Shown piece after piece: positions 45,966 through 54,172 of a DNA stretch of 64,000 nucleotides. Position 1 is the first letter of the stretch. Each line of letters opens with the position of its first letter. A program made the translations under genes and the position numbers. The DNA lies in NCBI GenBank assembly GCA_014695195.1, contig JACJNW010000039.1, positions 62,001-126,000 of the forward strand, in the 5' to 3' direction. Source of the stretch: Cyanobacteria bacterium FACHB-DQ100. GTDB taxonomy: Bacteria; Cyanobacteriota; Cyanobacteriia; Leptolyngbyales; Leptolyngbyaceae. The notes beneath the pieces are model-generated. The model saw nothing but the letters and a program-made list of their open reading frames with translations. It was not told where the DNA came from and made no database searches.

Positions 45966-47420
45966 TTATTTGGCTTCCGGCAGGGCATCGGTCGATCGAC
46001 GAGTCACAATCCATTCCGTATTGCCAACAATGTGATCATAAATTGCCGTAATTGCGATCACGCTTTTAAACACACAGTAGAACGGGATAAACAAGCAGTA
46101 AATCCAGAAATCTTTGGCAGAGTGTTTGATTACATCAGTTCTCACGAGCCAAGCCGCCAGCGTTTGTAGTGGGCCACTCGCCAAGGTCAATAGGGTCATT
46201 GCCCAAATATATTCTGGAGCAATATCCGGTGCCTGTGAGCCTGTGAGCGTTAAGCTAAACGCCATTGGAAACGCTTGCAGTGCAATGAAGTGAAAGCCTG
46301 CACTATATACCAGCAGCAGCGTCCAATAGGCTTTCTGCCAACTGTCTAAACGCAGCGATCGTACAATCACGGCTTGATATTTCAAAGTGACTTCTAACCA
46401 ACCCTGTGCCCACCGCTTGCGCTGGAACCAGAAAGCTCTTACATCTACAGGCGCGAGTTCCGTCACAATGATCGTCGGATCATGCACGATGTTGTGTCCG
46501 CTCAGCAAGGTTCTAAAACTTGCATCGATATCTTCAGTCAACATTCGCGAGCTAAATCCGATGTGCTTCAGCACCGAAGTTCTCCAGTATCCATTTGCGC
46601 CACAAAACACACCCGTATCGACTAGCAGCGATTTTGCCGGATGGCTGACTCCATAGATACACTCAAACTCGACCGCAATCATCCGCGTCATGAAGTTAAA
46701 ACCCCGATTGCGAATTACGTTGCGCCCCTGCACAGCGCTATAGCGGTAGTTCGAGAGCCAGCGCCAAGCGCGAGTAAAACAATCTGGATTTGGGTGGTGA
46801 TCTGCATCTAAGATCCCAGTCACTTCTCCGGTCACGATTTCTAAGGCTGCGTTAATATTCTGCGCTTTCGATCGACTGCCTTCGACACAAAGTAGTTGAA
46901 GCTCTGGATGCTGCTCAGCTAGGTGCTCTAAGCGGTCTTCAATCGGTAAACGTTCTGGTCGATTGTATGCCAGAATCACCTCTAAGCCTGCTTCGGGACG
47001 CTCGATCGTCTTTAAGATATACTCCAGCGTTTCTAGAATAATCTGCTGTTCGTTCGGCAAATACGCCGCCACAATTAGCGAGCATTTGGGGACATCAACT
47101 GTAGCTCCGAGCAACGGGTAAAGGGGCTGAGTGCGAGGAGAGCGCATGAATCTCTGCACAATCCCGAACTTTGGTACCTTGGCGATATGTCCGCGACGAT
47201 ACGTGATTGCTGTGGACAGCGCTTCCCCGACTACCACGATCGAAGTCACTAGGTACAATATCGGAATCAGAACGTGAAGAAAGGAAAGATCCCATCCATT
47301 CTCCAAAATGTAGTAGTACAGCGCTGTCGGTAGACCAATCACGACAAAATGAGTCAGAAGAATTTTGTCGAGGATAGGTCCGAAGAAGACAACGGGCTTG
47401 TGCAGCAGTCCCTTACGCAT
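45966..47420 (-). CDS. membrane GT2 glycosyltransferase (cellulose-synthase-like)
   Basis: This 484-residue processive-type glycosyltransferase has two N-terminal helices, a cytosolic GT2 domain (about 105-340) and three or four C-terminal helices. Visible active-site marks are the DAD motif in GILDADHHPNPD, TED in SSRMLTEDIDASFR and the QxxRW-type FWFQRKRWAQGW. Cellulose synthase, hyaluronan synthase and other extracellular-glycan synthases share this plan. There is no PilZ domain or other bcs gene nearby, so the product remains unknown. Confidence 0.9.
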   Translation of the reverse strand: MRKGLLHKPVVFFGPILDKILLTHFVVIGLPTALYYYILENGWDLSFLHVLIPILYLVTSIVVVGEALSTAITYRRGHIAKVPKFGIVQRFMRSPRTQPLYPLLGATVDVPKCSLIVAAYLPNEQQIILETLEYILKTIERPEAGLEVILAYNRPERLPIEDRLEHLAEQHPELQLLCVEGSRSKAQNINAALEIVTGEVTGILDADHHPNPDCFTRAWRWLSNYRYSAVQGRNVIRNRGFNFMTRMIAVEFECIYGVSHPAKSLLVDTGVFCGANGYWRTSVLKHIGFSSRMLTEDIDASFRTLLSGHNIVHDPTIIVTELAPVDVRAFWFQRKRWAQGWLEVTLKYQAVIVRSLRLDSWQKAYWTLLLVYSAGFHFIALQAFPMAFSLTLTGSQAPDIAPEYIWAMTLLTLASGPLQTLAAWLVRTDVIKHSAKDFWIYCLFIPFYCVFKSVIAITAIYDHIVGNTEWIVTRRSTDALPEAK

Positions 47421-47742
47421 AGTAGTTGATTAAAGACCAGAAGAGCTTCTTCATAGATAGAAACCACGTGTTACAGAAGTTGTCAAACTCATCTCTGTGT
47501 GAATTTGATTACTTATTGGCTTAAACCCGCGCTATTTATCCCTTTCAAGATTTAAGAGATAAGCAGCACTGCTTAACAACAGAGCGGACTGAACACAGAC
47601 TTCTCTTTTTAGATAGAGAAATCTAGCTCAAGATCGAGCTTCATCTGAATTCACACAGATTACGGAATTTTGACAAATAAAAAGGCTTTGTGAACAACAT
47701 TTTTCGCCACAAAGCCCATTATTTCTCGATTAATCAGTTTTA
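47421..47742. other. intergenic region GT2 / FKBP
   Basis: This 322-base region lies upstream of the GT2 gene and downstream of FKBP, both on the minus strand. It contains the FKBP terminator at 47675-47716 and otherwise AT-rich sequence with no gene that I can support. Confidence 0.6.
47675..47716 (-). terminator. rho-independent terminator after FKBP
   Basis: On the minus strand GGCTTTGTG pairs with CACAAAGCC (nine bases, loop of 15) and is followed by TTTTTATTTG. It lies 26 bases after the FKBP stop and ends FKBP transcription ahead of the GT2 promoter. Confidence 0.85.
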
Positions 47743-48171
47743 TTAATCTATTTCGACTAATTGAATATCAAAAACTAAGTCTTCTCCTGCTAAAGGATGG
47801 TTTGCATCTAGCGTAATATCTGCTTCCGAAACATCTGTCACCACGACTGGGATGGTTTCTCCGGAGGGTTGCCGAATTTCTAGCTGCTGCCCGATTTCAG
47901 GCTGCATTTCTGGCGGCATCTGAGCACGATCGACCACAACGACCATTTCTTCGCGATGTTCGCCATACGCTTGCTCAGCGGGAATGACTTCAGTTTTCGC
48001 ATCTCCCGGGCTCATGCCCACGACCGCTTTTTCAAAGCCGGGGATAATGTTGCCGTCTCCGATCGTAAACTCCAACGGTTCGCCGTTGGCTGAGGAATCG
48101 AATACCGTGCCATCATCGAGTTTGCCTGTGTAGTGAACGCGGACGGTGTCCCCTAATTTTGCTTGTGTCAT
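47743..48171 (-). CDS. FKBP-type peptidyl-prolyl isomerase (SlyD-like)
   Basis: This 142-residue PPIase has an FKBP fold interrupted by an IF insert in the SlyD manner. It begins MTQAKLGDTVRVHYTGKLDDGTVFDSS, carries GFEKAVVGMSPGDAKTEVIPAEQAYG, and ends with HPLAGEDLVFDIQLVEI. The His-rich nickel-binding tail of E. coli SlyD is absent. Cytoplasmic folding helper. It is divergent from the oxidoreductase at 48252. Confidence 0.94.
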   Translation of the reverse strand: MTQAKLGDTVRVHYTGKLDDGTVFDSSANGEPLEFTIGDGNIIPGFEKAVVGMSPGDAKTEVIPAEQAYGEHREEMVVVVDRAQMPPEMQPEIGQQLEIRQPSGETIPVVVTDVSEADITLDANHPLAGEDLVFDIQLVEID

Positions 48172-48251
48172 AGTGAAATTTTTGTAGCGTCAATTCACTC
48201 TAGCAATAATGGTTAGAGATGACAGAACTCTTAAGGTAGAGTCAAGAAACG

Positions 48252-49751
48252 ATGCAAGATGTGATTGTAGTTGGAAGCGGAATCGGGGGATTGGTTGCAG
48301 GTGCACTTTTGGCGCGTTACGGCAAGTCGGTGCTGGTGTGTGAAAGCCATACCATTCCAGGAGGCGCGGTGCATAGCTTTTCGCGGCAGGGGTTTCACTT
48401 TGATTCCGGCGCATCGTTTTACTGTGGATTAAGCGATTCAAACTCTGTGAATCCCTTGCGCCAAGTCTTGGCTGTCTTAGGGGAATCGGTGGAAGCGGTT
48501 CCTTATGATCCGTTCGGGCATTATCACTTCCCGGACGCGGTACTCCCGGTTTACGGCAATCTAGAGAAATATCGATCGACGGTGTCCCAAATTTCTCCGC
48601 AGGGTGCGATCGAACTGATCGAACTCGAAAAGCGATTTCTCAAACTGTACGAAGGGTTGCGAGAAATTCCCACGCTGGCACTCCGGAGCGATTGGAAATT
48701 AGCTCCAATCTTGCTGAGTCGCTATCTTCCATCGCTGCTGAAGATGTTGCCAAATCTACCAGTGGTTCAGGCTTCAGTTGGGGATTTGATGGATCAAACT
48801 GTTCGTGATCCGTGGGTGCGGCGGTTGATCGATTTAGAGTGTTTTTTGCTGTCGGGACTCAAGGCACATGGAACGATCGCGCCTGAAGTGGCGTTTATGT
48901 TTGGCGAACGAACAAGCTCCGTGATTGATTACCCGATCGGGGGCAGTGGAGCGATCGTTGATGCACTGGTTCGTGGACTGAAAAAATGGGGCGGGACATT
49001 GCGACTTGGAACTCACGTCGAAAAAATTCTGGTGGAATCAGGCAAAGTTCGGGGAGTGCGGCTGCGAAACGGTGAGACATTATCGGCAGCGATCGTCATT
49101 TCTAATGCGAGTGTTTGGGATACTTATGCTCAGCTTTTAGAGCCGACAGATCTTCCTACTTCCTACCGTAAAAATGCGCTGGCTACGCCTGCGATCGATA
49201 GCTTTATGCACTTGCATCTGGGCATTCGAGCAGACGGATTACAGCATCTCACTGGACATCATGTGGTTGTGCATGACGATCGCGACATCACGACTCCTGG
49301 GAATACCTGCATGATTTCCATTCCCTCGGTTTGGGATGAAAATCTAGCGCCATCCGGTCATCATGTGGTTCATACGTATACCTTAGAACCCTTCGCAGAT
49401 TGGACACGCAATGCCGAATACGAACAGAAAAAATGGGCACGATCGCAGCCACTTTATCGGGCGGTTGAGCGAGTCATCCCGGATCTCAAAGACCGAATTG
49501 TTCTAGAACTGGTTGGAACGCCGCTGACTCATGCGCGATATTTGCGACGATATCAAGGAACCTATGGAGCGGGAATTCCAGTAGGACAGGGATTATTTCC
49601 GAGTTGTCACACGCCGATCGCAAACCTCTACCGCGTTGGAGACAGCACCATGCCGGGAATTGGAGTGCCTGCGGTGGCGGCTTCTGGGATTCTCTGTGCC
49701 AATACTCTGGTCGATCCGGCTCAAACTCTCGAATTGGTTGACTTGCTTTGA
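48252..49751 (+). CDS. CrtH-like FAD-dependent oxidoreductase
   Basis: This 499-residue flavoprotein belongs to the phytoene desaturase/carotenoid cis-trans isomerase family. The Rossmann motif VVGSGIGGLVAGALLARYGKS (about 5-25) is followed by PGGAVHSF, and a C-terminal FAD motif YRVGDSTMPGIGVPAVAASG (about 456-475). It resembles CrtH but I cannot exclude another family member. The stop overlaps the next start as TGATG, so it forms an operon with the DMT exporter. Confidence 0.85.
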   Translation: MQDVIVVGSGIGGLVAGALLARYGKSVLVCESHTIPGGAVHSFSRQGFHFDSGASFYCGLSDSNSVNPLRQVLAVLGESVEAVPYDPFGHYHFPDAVLPVYGNLEKYRSTVSQISPQGAIELIELEKRFLKLYEGLREIPTLALRSDWKLAPILLSRYLPSLLKMLPNLPVVQASVGDLMDQTVRDPWVRRLIDLECFLLSGLKAHGTIAPEVAFMFGERTSSVIDYPIGGSGAIVDALVRGLKKWGGTLRLGTHVEKILVESGKVRGVRLRNGETLSAAIVISNASVWDTYAQLLEPTDLPTSYRKNALATPAIDSFMHLHLGIRADGLQHLTGHHVVVHDDRDITTPGNTCMISIPSVWDENLAPSGHHVVHTYTLEPFADWTRNAEYEQKKWARSQPLYRAVERVIPDLKDRIVLELVGTPLTHARYLRRYQGTYGAGIPVGQGLFPSCHTPIANLYRVGDSTMPGIGVPAVAASGILCANTLVDPAQTLELVDLL

Positions 49752-50647
49752 TGTCTTTTTTTCTACAGTTTCGGGGTGAACTTGCCGCGCTCGCTGCTGC
49801 ATTGATTTGGGCGTGCGGCTCGATCGTCTACACCGGAGTCGGACGGCAGATTACTCCTTTAGCGTTGAATTTTACAAAAGGCTGGATCGCGATCGTGCTG
49901 CTCGGTCTCACCTTTTTGTTCACAGGACAATCCTTTCCGGCGATCGATCCTGCCTCATTTTTTCTCTTGTTTCTCAGTGGCGTAATCGGCATCGGATTCG
50001 GAGATACCGCCTATTTCAAAGCGCTCAACTGTATCGGGGCACGACGCACTTTATTGTTTGAAACCCTCGCCCCGCCCCTCTCTGCGATTCTTGCCTTGAT
50101 CTTTCTTCAGGAACGTTTATCTGTCTCAGCCTGGCTCGGAATCGGACTGACGATCGCTGGGGTTGTTTGGGTGATTTTGGAACGGGTTTCGGACAGGCAT
50201 GAGAACTTTCGCCCCCTACAAGGAAGTTTGTACGGACTGCTTGCGGCGATCGGGCAAGCGGCGGGTGCAGTGCTATCGAGATCTGCGCTGATTCATACCG
50301 ATATCGATTCTCTATGGAGTACATTGATTCGATTAATCGGAGGCACGATCGCGCTGTTGATCTGGATACTCCTACAGCGCCAAATCAGCGAAACGATCAA
50401 ACCCCTGAAAGATCGCCGTTTGCTTGCGGTAATTGCCGGAACTGCTTTTATCAGCACCTATCTCGGTATCTGGCTCCAGCAAACCTCGCTGAAATTTGCC
50501 ACCACGGGGATTGCTCAAGCACTCAGCAGTACCAGTCCCCTGTTTGTTCTTCCTATTAGTTGGGCAATGGGTGATCGGATCAGTCTGCGATCGTTTTTCG
50601 GCGTTCTCATTTCTCTTTTGGGAGTGGCTTTATTATTCCATCGCTAG
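49751..50647 (+). CDS. EamA/DMT-family transporter
   Basis: This 298-residue membrane protein has ten predicted helices in two EamA repeats (ALAAALIWACGSIVYTGVG and YGLLAAIGQAAGAVLSRSAL). These transporters export amino acids or small metabolites. The ATG at 49751 overlaps the CrtH-like stop by one base. The specificity is unknown. A 390-base gap leads to a riboswitch. Confidence 0.9.
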   Translation: MSFFLQFRGELAALAAALIWACGSIVYTGVGRQITPLALNFTKGWIAIVLLGLTFLFTGQSFPAIDPASFFLLFLSGVIGIGFGDTAYFKALNCIGARRTLLFETLAPPLSAILALIFLQERLSVSAWLGIGLTIAGVVWVILERVSDRHENFRPLQGSLYGLLAAIGQAAGAVLSRSALIHTDIDSLWSTLIRLIGGTIALLIWILLQRQISETIKPLKDRRLLAVIAGTAFISTYLGIWLQQTSLKFATTGIAQALSSTSPLFVLPISWAMGDRISLRSFFGVLISLLGVALLFHR

Positions 50648-51040
50648 TAATGTATAGAACTTCTCCACAGTTAACCCAATTATTAAAGTGTAGCGATCGC
50701 GACAATTTAATCCTGGAGATGGATGGAGATTGAGGTTTCGATAGCAGAAACTAATAATTGAAATTAGATTTTTTCAGTCAATGAGAATACAGACTTTAAA
50801 GAAATACAGGATTTTTAGGAGCGACTGATATAATTGGAAGGGGGGCTTGCTACGGAGGCTGGATTAGTTAATGCCTCACTTTTGTTTTGCAAGTAGCAGT
50901 TCTATCGCTTTCACCTGTAATAAATTAACTAACAACGACTTGAGCCAGTGTTCCTGATTCTTTTGGGTTCCCAATTATTTGTGAAACAGCCAAGGTTGTT
51001 ATGCCTACATTTCGTCAACATCTAGGGAAGCTAATCTGTG
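50648..51040. other. intergenic region upstream of the riboswitch
   Basis: This AT-rich region contains no gene that I can support. It must hold the promoter of the riboswitch-controlled UspA-like gene. The short run GGAAGGGGGGCTTGC near 50834-50848 stands out in base composition but has no clear pairing partner. Confidence 0.5.
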
Positions 51041-51180
51041 GGTCGCCTAATATGAGTTTGGTAGAACAGTAATCTGACCAAATTCAAAGCGGAGGAACCA
51101 ATTTTTGGGGCGAATCTCAAACACCCGTCTGAGAAAGACACCTTCCAGTCTTAGCCCGTCAGCTAACTCCGTCGGCATTG
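51041..51180 (+). promoter_or_regulatory. ydaO/yuaA-type (cyclic di-AMP) riboswitch
   Basis: The stretch carries the hallmark ydaO elements in order: GCCTAAT near 51045, a lateral hairpin, AAGCGGAGGAACCAA (51087-51101), TTTTTGGGGCGAATC (51103-51117), a variable arm with ACACCTTCCAGTCTT (51138-51152), CCCGTCAGCTAACTCCG (51155-51171) and the closing GGCATT. The same motifs in the same order occur in the characterised ydaO sensors as I remember them. The aptamer binds c-di-AMP and usually turns genes off. It lies 111 bases upstream of a UspA-like gene on the same strand. I saw no strong terminator after the aptamer, so the switch mechanism is undecided. Confidence 0.9.
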
Positions 51181-51291
51181 GGAGGATGACTCAGTGTTTA
51201 ACTCTGAGTTTCCTAAACTAACTCGATCGTTTGCGATCGGGACAACTCCCTCACCCACCTCTCGCTTTTGTAGTTAAGAGAGGTTGCACTC

Positions 51292-51927
51292 ATGAACATT
51301 CATTCGATGCTGGTACGGCTCCAAGGAACGCTCGGACGTACTGATCTTGTCCAGAAAATGGTTTTAATTCCTGCAAAAGCCCCAAGCGGTGCAGCAGATT
51401 CGGGAATTAATCTTGTCGTTGGTTACTCAAATTCACCTAGGAGCCAGACCGCATTGGATTTGACGCTCTGGATCGCTCATCAAACTCGCTTAGCAACCGG
51501 AAAACAAGTCACGGTTCAAGTGGTATACGTGGTTGAAGACGGCATGATGAAGCGGATTCCAGTGTTTGAATCGGGCGCAAAGCGTAAAGCCGCAGCAAAA
51601 GCCGAAGGCGAATGGCGTACCAGTCGAACGGCGATCGCGGAGCTAGAAACCGCGACAAAAGCGCAGTTCGGTGCGGCAGAATTGTTTGAACAAGCCGATC
51701 GTATTCTGTGGAATGCTCGATGTATGGCGGAAGAGTGGCGCGGGTCGCTCAAAACGCATCTGCGGTTTGGTGTGGTTGCGAAAGAGCTAAAAGAGGTTGT
51801 GGCGGCGGAAAGCGCATCGCTGCTGATTCTGGGCTGTGATGCCCCGGATCATCCCTTGGTGAAGCAACTGGGCAAGTCGTTCCCCTGTCCTGTGTTGGGG
51901 ATTCCGTCGGTATTAGAAGGCGAATAA
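51292..51927 (+). CDS. UspA-like universal stress protein
   Basis: This 211-residue protein has the Usp fold: an N-terminal strand and helix NLVVGYSNSPRSQTALDLTLWIAHQTRLATG (split here as NLVVGYSNSPRSQ and ALDLTLWIAHQT), VQVVYVVEDG, a charged helical insert (about 85-145), and a C-terminal LLILGCDAPDHPLVKQLG in place of the classic G2xG9xG ATP motif. The insert and the changed motif suggest that it is not a standard ATP-binding Usp. The c-di-AMP riboswitch upstream suggests osmotic or potassium-related control. RBS GAGAGG precedes the start. Confidence 0.82.
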   Translation: MNIHSMLVRLQGTLGRTDLVQKMVLIPAKAPSGAADSGINLVVGYSNSPRSQTALDLTLWIAHQTRLATGKQVTVQVVYVVEDGMMKRIPVFESGAKRKAAAKAEGEWRTSRTAIAELETATKAQFGAAELFEQADRILWNARCMAEEWRGSLKTHLRFGVVAKELKEVVAAESASLLILGCDAPDHPLVKQLGKSFPCPVLGIPSVLEGE

Positions 51928-51956
51928 AAAAGTGCAGCAGATCGTCGATCTGCTGC
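51926..51956 (-). terminator. rho-independent terminator
   Basis: GCAGCAGATC (51934-51943) pairs perfectly with GATCTGCTGC (51947-51956) over a three-base loop. On the minus strand a T6 run follows, ending the 51967-52308 gene; on the plus strand it lies seven bases after the UspA-like stop and can serve that gene too. Confidence 0.78.
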
Positions 51957-51966
51957 GATCTAGATT

Positions 51967-52308
51967 TTAGAGGGGCGATCGTCCTGTAATTAGCATTCGA
52001 TAGCCAAGCGCGATCGAAATGAACGAAGCCAAAAACTGCCAAAGACTCGTGGGATTCAGAACGGCTCGGCTGTTGAAGAAAACGAAGGTGATTCCGAGAG
52101 TTATCGGTATCCAGCCTAGCTTGCGATCGCGTCTTGGAAGAAAGATCAGCATCAAGACTCCAGCAACCAAGGCTGCAATAGAAGCGTTTGCTGCAATTCC
52201 CTGCCACCAATAGCCATAACCGCCAGTGGTGAAAATGATTTTTTGCCCCAAGAAGTAGATTCCAAGAATAATCAGACCTAAACCGAATAGCCGCAAGAAA
52301 GTACGCAT
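51967..52308 (-). CDS. four-helix hypothetical membrane protein
   Basis: This 113-residue protein has about four membrane helices (LFGLGLIILGIYFLGQ, ASIAALVAGVLMLIFLP, LGWIPITLGITFVFF and LWQFLASFISIALGYRML). The family is unknown to me. It lies downstream of the CHAD gene on the same strand (62 bases) and is convergent with the UspA-like gene. A 199-codon frame in another phase across this region is less credible because it is not hydrophobic-patterned and lacks a terminator-matched end. Confidence 0.7.
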   Translation of the reverse strand: MRTFLRLFGLGLIILGIYFLGQKIIFTTGGYGYWWQGIAANASIAALVAGVLMLIFLPRRDRKLGWIPITLGITFVFFNSRAVLNPTSLWQFLASFISIALGYRMLITGRSPL

Positions 52309-52370
52309 ACCAGCAGCGTGAGAGACGATAGGCTAAGACTTCCCACACTGCTGGTTAGAATTTTGGCTGG

Positions 52371-53336
52371 TTAAGATTTGGGTTGCAAAACGAGCTGACG
52401 CAGTTGAATCCGAAAGCCAGCATCTAAATATTTTTCTTGCAGCGATCGCCATTCTTTCCAAGCGATTGCCATTCTTTGATCGAGCCGACCTGAGAAAGTG
52501 GGGCAAAGTTTCTCGATCGAATCATTCAAATGTTTGTTCAGAAAAGATTGCAATATAACGCTGTCTTGAATCTGTCCTAAAACTTCTTGAATTTGCTTAA
52601 ATTCATCCACCTGAAACTCGTATCCTTTGCCATAGAAATCGGTGAATAGCTCAGTTTGATAGCGCAATCGCTTCATCTGCTTGCGTAAATCGTGCAGAAG
52701 TTCGTCTTGCTTTAGCTGCTCTCGAATAGATTCAGGCGTAATGGGTGCAAAGACTTTTCGATCAGGCTCGGACTCGAATTCAACGCCGATCAGCCAAGCG
52801 GGATGTAGCAAAATGCCGCTAATCAAGGGCAAGAGAATATCAGGCAAAACTTCTCGAATGGGCAACTGGGCGATCGCGCTGAACTGCGGCCATGCTAACC
52901 AATCCTCCATGCTTTGCTTGAATGCCTCGTATTTTTTGGACTCCAAGGTTTTTTGCAGTTGATCAAAATCTCGCGATCGCTGCTGCTGCAATTTTTTGAG
53001 CGATCCCTTTAAAGTGTCCTGCTCACGCGCAGGAAGGCTGGTATGCGAAGTGAGTTCAAGCTGAAGCACATCTAGATCGCGTACCGCTCCCAGCACTTGA
53101 GCAAATTTGCGAATTCTCGCTTCGCTGGCGGCTTCGGGCAAGTCTGCGGCGAACCCAAACACCTGAATTGCAGTTCTCAGTCGTCTTAACCCCACTCGCA
53201 TTTGATGGAGTGCTTCTGGGTCTCGATCGGCTAAAACGTCCTCTTCGTGCTTGATCGCTTTACGGAAATGCTTTTCGATCGCGCGATGACCATAATAGCT
53301 TAGAGCTTCTTGGGGTAATCTTATTTGAAAATTCAT
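52371..53336 (-). CDS. CHAD-domain protein
   Basis: This 321-residue helical protein has two CHAD repeats: AIEKHFRKAIKHEEDVLADRDPEALHQMRVGLRRLR (split as KAIKHEEDVLADRD and ALHQMRVGLRRLR) and later ELLHDLRKQMKRLRYQTELF. The conserved His and basic residues of CHAD bind phosphate polymers; relatives bind polyphosphate granules. There is no fused CYTH (triphosphatase) domain. Polyphosphate association is inferred. Confidence 0.88.
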   Translation of the reverse strand: MNFQIRLPQEALSYYGHRAIEKHFRKAIKHEEDVLADRDPEALHQMRVGLRRLRTAIQVFGFAADLPEAASEARIRKFAQVLGAVRDLDVLQLELTSHTSLPAREQDTLKGSLKKLQQQRSRDFDQLQKTLESKKYEAFKQSMEDWLAWPQFSAIAQLPIREVLPDILLPLISGILLHPAWLIGVEFESEPDRKVFAPITPESIREQLKQDELLHDLRKQMKRLRYQTELFTDFYGKGYEFQVDEFKQIQEVLGQIQDSVILQSFLNKHLNDSIEKLCPTFSGRLDQRMAIAWKEWRSLQEKYLDAGFRIQLRQLVLQPKS

Positions 53337-53509
53337 AACGAGTTCTCATAACAGGTTTACCAGTCATCTTGAATTTTGTATTAGCTCAAATCTAGAAACC
53401 TCTAGCTTTAGTTTATGATTTGCAGGCAGAATGCAAAAATTAGCGCAAAAAAAGTATAAAAAATACTGACTTGCTCAAACTATAAAAGTAGAAATCACCT
53501 GGAAAGAAA

Positions 53510-54172
53510 ATGAAACGCATTGTATTTTGCGACTTTGACGGCACGATTACCCAGGCAGAAACCTTTGTCGCAATGCTGAGAGAATTTACACCTGTATTAT
53601 CAGAGCGTTTACTTCCAGAAATTTATGCGAAACGTCTGACTTTACGGGATGGAGTCCGAAAGTTTATTCAATCGATTCCATCAGCGCGATATGGAGACAT
53701 CATCGAGTTCACGCGATCGCAGCCGATTCGCCCTGGTTTATTAGAACTGCTTGATTTTCTTGAGTCGAGGGAGATTCCTTTTGTCGTGATTTCTGGCGGT
53801 TTAATGGGAATGGTTGAATCTGTGCTTAATCCGCTCCGCCATCGAATTTATGCGATTCATGCAATGGAAGTCGATACGAGAGAACAGTTTTTACAGGTTC
53901 ATTCTGCTTACGAAAGTGAGACAGAAATTGTGGCAAAAGCACAAATTATGGCGAAATATAACGCGGATCAATCGATTGCGATCGGGGATTCGATTACCGA
54001 CTTAAATCTCGCTTTAGCTGCCGAAGTTGTGTTTGCGCGTCCGCCGCTCACTCGGTATTTAGAAGAACGCAATAAAGCCTTTATTCCCTGGAGTGATTTC
54101 TTTGAGGTTCAAGATTATTTGCGAGATCATGTTTTAGGTGGTTCCTTTGAACAATCCCTGCGGACGCACTAA
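53510..54172 (+). CDS. HAD-family phosphatase (MtnX-like)
   Basis: This 220-residue HAD phosphatase has motif I FCDFDGTIT (Asp8, Asp10), motif II VVISGG (about 94-99) and motif III IAIGDSITDLNLA (about 157-169). The overall pattern most resembles MtnX, the phosphatase of the methionine salvage pathway that acts on 2-hydroxy-3-keto-5-methylthiopentenyl-1-phosphate, but other HAD substrates are possible. No other mtn gene is in view. Its last 39 bases overlap the convergent livH gene. Confidence 0.82.
   Translation: MKRIVFCDFDGTITQAETFVAMLREFTPVLSERLLPEIYAKRLTLRDGVRKFIQSIPSARYGDIIEFTRSQPIRPGLLELLDFLESREIPFVVISGGLMGMVESVLNPLRHRIYAIHAMEVDTREQFLQVHSAYESETEIVAKAQIMAKYNADQSIAIGDSITDLNLALAAEVVFARPPLTRYLEERNKAFIPWSDFFEVQDYLRDHVLGGSFEQSLRTH

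Noticed and set aside
51749-52348. 199-codon minus-strand frame overlapping the UspA-like and membrane genes
   Set aside because: It crosses a strong hairpin terminator and overlaps two better-supported genes; composition rich in Ser, Arg and His indicates a shadow.
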